A stretch of 6,534 bases of DNA, from NCBI GenBank assembly GCA_022564135.1, contig JADFLZ010000124.1, positions 1-6,534 on the forward strand. The letters are read 5' to 3'. The translations under genes were made by a program, and so were the position numbers. This document shows, in pieces, positions 5,446-6,534 of this stretch. The DNA is from Candidatus Zixiibacteriota bacterium. GTDB taxonomy: Bacteria > Zixibacteria > MSB-5A5 > GN15 > FEB-12. Numbering within the stretch: position 1 is the stretch's first letter; each line of letters starts with the position of its first letter. Under the pieces are notes generated by a model. The model saw only the letters and a list, made by a program, of their open reading frames with translations. It was not told the origin of the DNA and did not search any database.

Positions 5446-6534
5446 ATGGCAAAACCTGCAAAAGCCAGTTCAGTTAAAATACGACGTCAGGTGCCGCGTC
5501 ACCCCAAGCGCCTGGTAGCAAAAAAGACAACTACTCTGCCTATTTCAATCTTTGGCAACGTACTAAAACAGATAGACCAGGCCGCAAAATTACTGGAGCT
5601 CGACCAGTCCATAATCAATTTCATAAAAATGCCGCGACGCAGCACTATTTGCAATCTGCCGGTGCGTATGGATGACGGTACTTATAAAATATTTGTGGGA
5701 TACCGGGTGCAGCATTCTATTGCGCGCGGTCCGGCCAAGGGAGGCATCCGCTATCATCCCGATGTAACTCTTGATGAAGTTCAGGCGCTGGCAGCCTGGA
5801 TGACCTGGAAATGCGCGGTTGTCAATATTCCCTTTGGCGGCGGCAAAGGAGGCGTAATTTGCGACCCCAACAAAATGTCGGTCGGTGAACTGGAGAGACT
5901 CACCCGTCGCTACGCCGCCGATATGATGCATGTCTTTGGTCCGGAATCTGATGTTCCCGCGCCAGATGTCGGCACCGGTCCGCAGGTGATGGCCTGGATT
6001 ATGGATACAATTTCGATGCATAAAGGACATGCCGAACCCGCCGCTGTCACCGGCAAGCCGCTGGTACTGGGAGGTTCCAAAGGACGAGTGGATGCTACCG
6101 GCCGGGGGGTTATGATTACTATCAGAGAAACTGCGTCTCAAATCGGGCTTGATTTGAGCCAGGCCACAGCAGCAATACAGGGTTTCGGAAATGTCGGCTC
6201 GGTCTCGGCCCGTCTACTTGAAGAGATGGGCGTTAAGATAACCTATGTTTCTGAAGTAACCGGCGCTCTGCATAATCCCGAAGGAATTAATGTCAAGGCG
6301 CTCAGCGATTATTTTAAAGCTAAGAAAACTATTGTAGGTTTCAAAGGCGCCGTCAGATCCAGCCCCAAAGAAATTCTATTTCAGAAAGTAGATATTCTGA
6401 TACCGGCAGCGCTTGAAAATCAGATTACCAAAGCAAACGCCTCAAGAGTGAAATGCAAAATTTTGGCCGAGGGCGCCAACGGTCCGGTAACTCCCGAAGC
6501 AGACGTCATTCTTAAAAAGAAAAAGATAACTGTA
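5446..6534 (+). CDS. gdhA: Glutamate dehydrogenase (Glu/Leu/Phe/Val family), 3' truncated by window
   Basis: Reversible oxidative deamination of glutamate to 2-oxoglutarate and ammonia with NAD(P), linking carbon and nitrogen metabolism; the family is a cytosolic hexamer. The frame is open for 363 codons to the right edge, so roughly the last 55-65 residues of a protein of about 420 are missing. Substrate-binding ARGPAKGGIRYHP carries Lys98, followed by MTWK (Lys122); FGGGKGG carries the catalytic Lys134; PAPDVGT carries the catalytic Asp174. The Rossmann fingerprint GFGNVG is at 246-251. An acidic Glu270 (VSEVTGAL) at the end of the next strand suggests NAD preference, though this is not decisive. 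The motif style is that of the Thermotoga/Bacillus/archaeal class rather than E. coli GdhA. The first 40 or so residues are strongly basic with no acidic residue before Asp44, an extension of about 30 residues over many homologues. It follows mpg by 23 nt, probably as the third gene of the operon. Confidence 0.95.
   Translation, partial: MAKPAKASSVKIRRQVPRHPKRLVAKKTTTLPISIFGNVLKQIDQAAKLLELDQSIINFIKMPRRSTICNLPVRMDDGTYKIFVGYRVQHSIARGPAKGGIRYHPDVTLDEVQALAAWMTWKCAVVNIPFGGGKGGVICDPNKMSVGELERLTRRYAADMMHVFGPESDVPAPDVGTGPQVMAWIMDTISMHKGHAEPAAVTGKPLVLGGSKGRVDATGRGVMITIRETASQIGLDLSQATAAIQGFGNVGSVSARLLEEMGVKITYVSEVTGALHNPEGINVKALSDYFKAKKTIVGFKGAVRSSPKEILFQKVDILIPAALENQITKANASRVKCKILAEGANGPVTPEADVILKKKKITV

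Noticed and set aside
5590..6141. 183-codon minus-strand open frame opposite gdhA
   Set aside because: Sits entirely inside a clear glutamate dehydrogenase whose catalytic motifs are in the plus-strand frame.

Overview
The window is an ordinary bacterial chromosomal stretch with dense coding and a divergent layout. Three genes run leftward (prfB, pta, pckA, about 3994 down to 196). Three run rightward (an MBL-fold hydrolase, a 3-methyladenine DNA glycosylase and a glutamate dehydrogenase, 4160 to beyond the right edge). The two groups diverge from an AT-rich intergenic region at about 3995-4159. I see no mobile element, CRISPR array, tRNA or rRNA, and no convincing unknown system.

Left arm (minus strand): prfB encodes release factor 2 and carries the classical programmed +1 frameshift (CTT TGA C at 3928-3922, with an upstream GGGAGG). 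The annotated protein must therefore be read across an in-frame UGA from a start at 3994 or 4000. Only 8 nt after prfB comes pta (single-domain phosphate acetyltransferase), and 28 nt later pckA (ATP-dependent PEP carboxykinase). The spacing suggests one transcript, ending at a strong intrinsic terminator (105-162). The arm joins translation termination to two central-carbon enzymes: Pta interconverts acetyl-CoA and acetyl phosphate, and PckA interconverts oxaloacetate and PEP.

Right arm (plus strand): a glyoxalase-II-like metallo-beta-lactamase-fold hydrolase, then an AAG/MPG-type DNA glycosylase 18 nt later, then an NAD(P)-dependent glutamate dehydrogenase 23 nt after that with a strong Shine-Dalgarno sequence. 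The dehydrogenase is cut by the window edge after 363 codons. The close spacing again suggests an operon, loosely describable as detoxification, repair and nitrogen metabolism. That functional link is inference only.

Organism: a bacterium using the standard code, since RF2 is present and UGA serves both as a stop (pta) and as the regulated prfB stop. Base composition is moderate, and Shine-Dalgarno motifs and sigma70-like promoter boxes are visible. I cannot assign a phylum from this window. The single-domain Pta and the GDH of the Thermotoga/Bacillus/archaeal-like class (PAKGGIR, FGGGKGG) argue against a close relative of E. coli. The main points for an annotator are three start or frame corrections: the prfB frameshift, an MBL start that should not be placed on the TTG of a probable -35 box, and a GDH that runs off the right edge.
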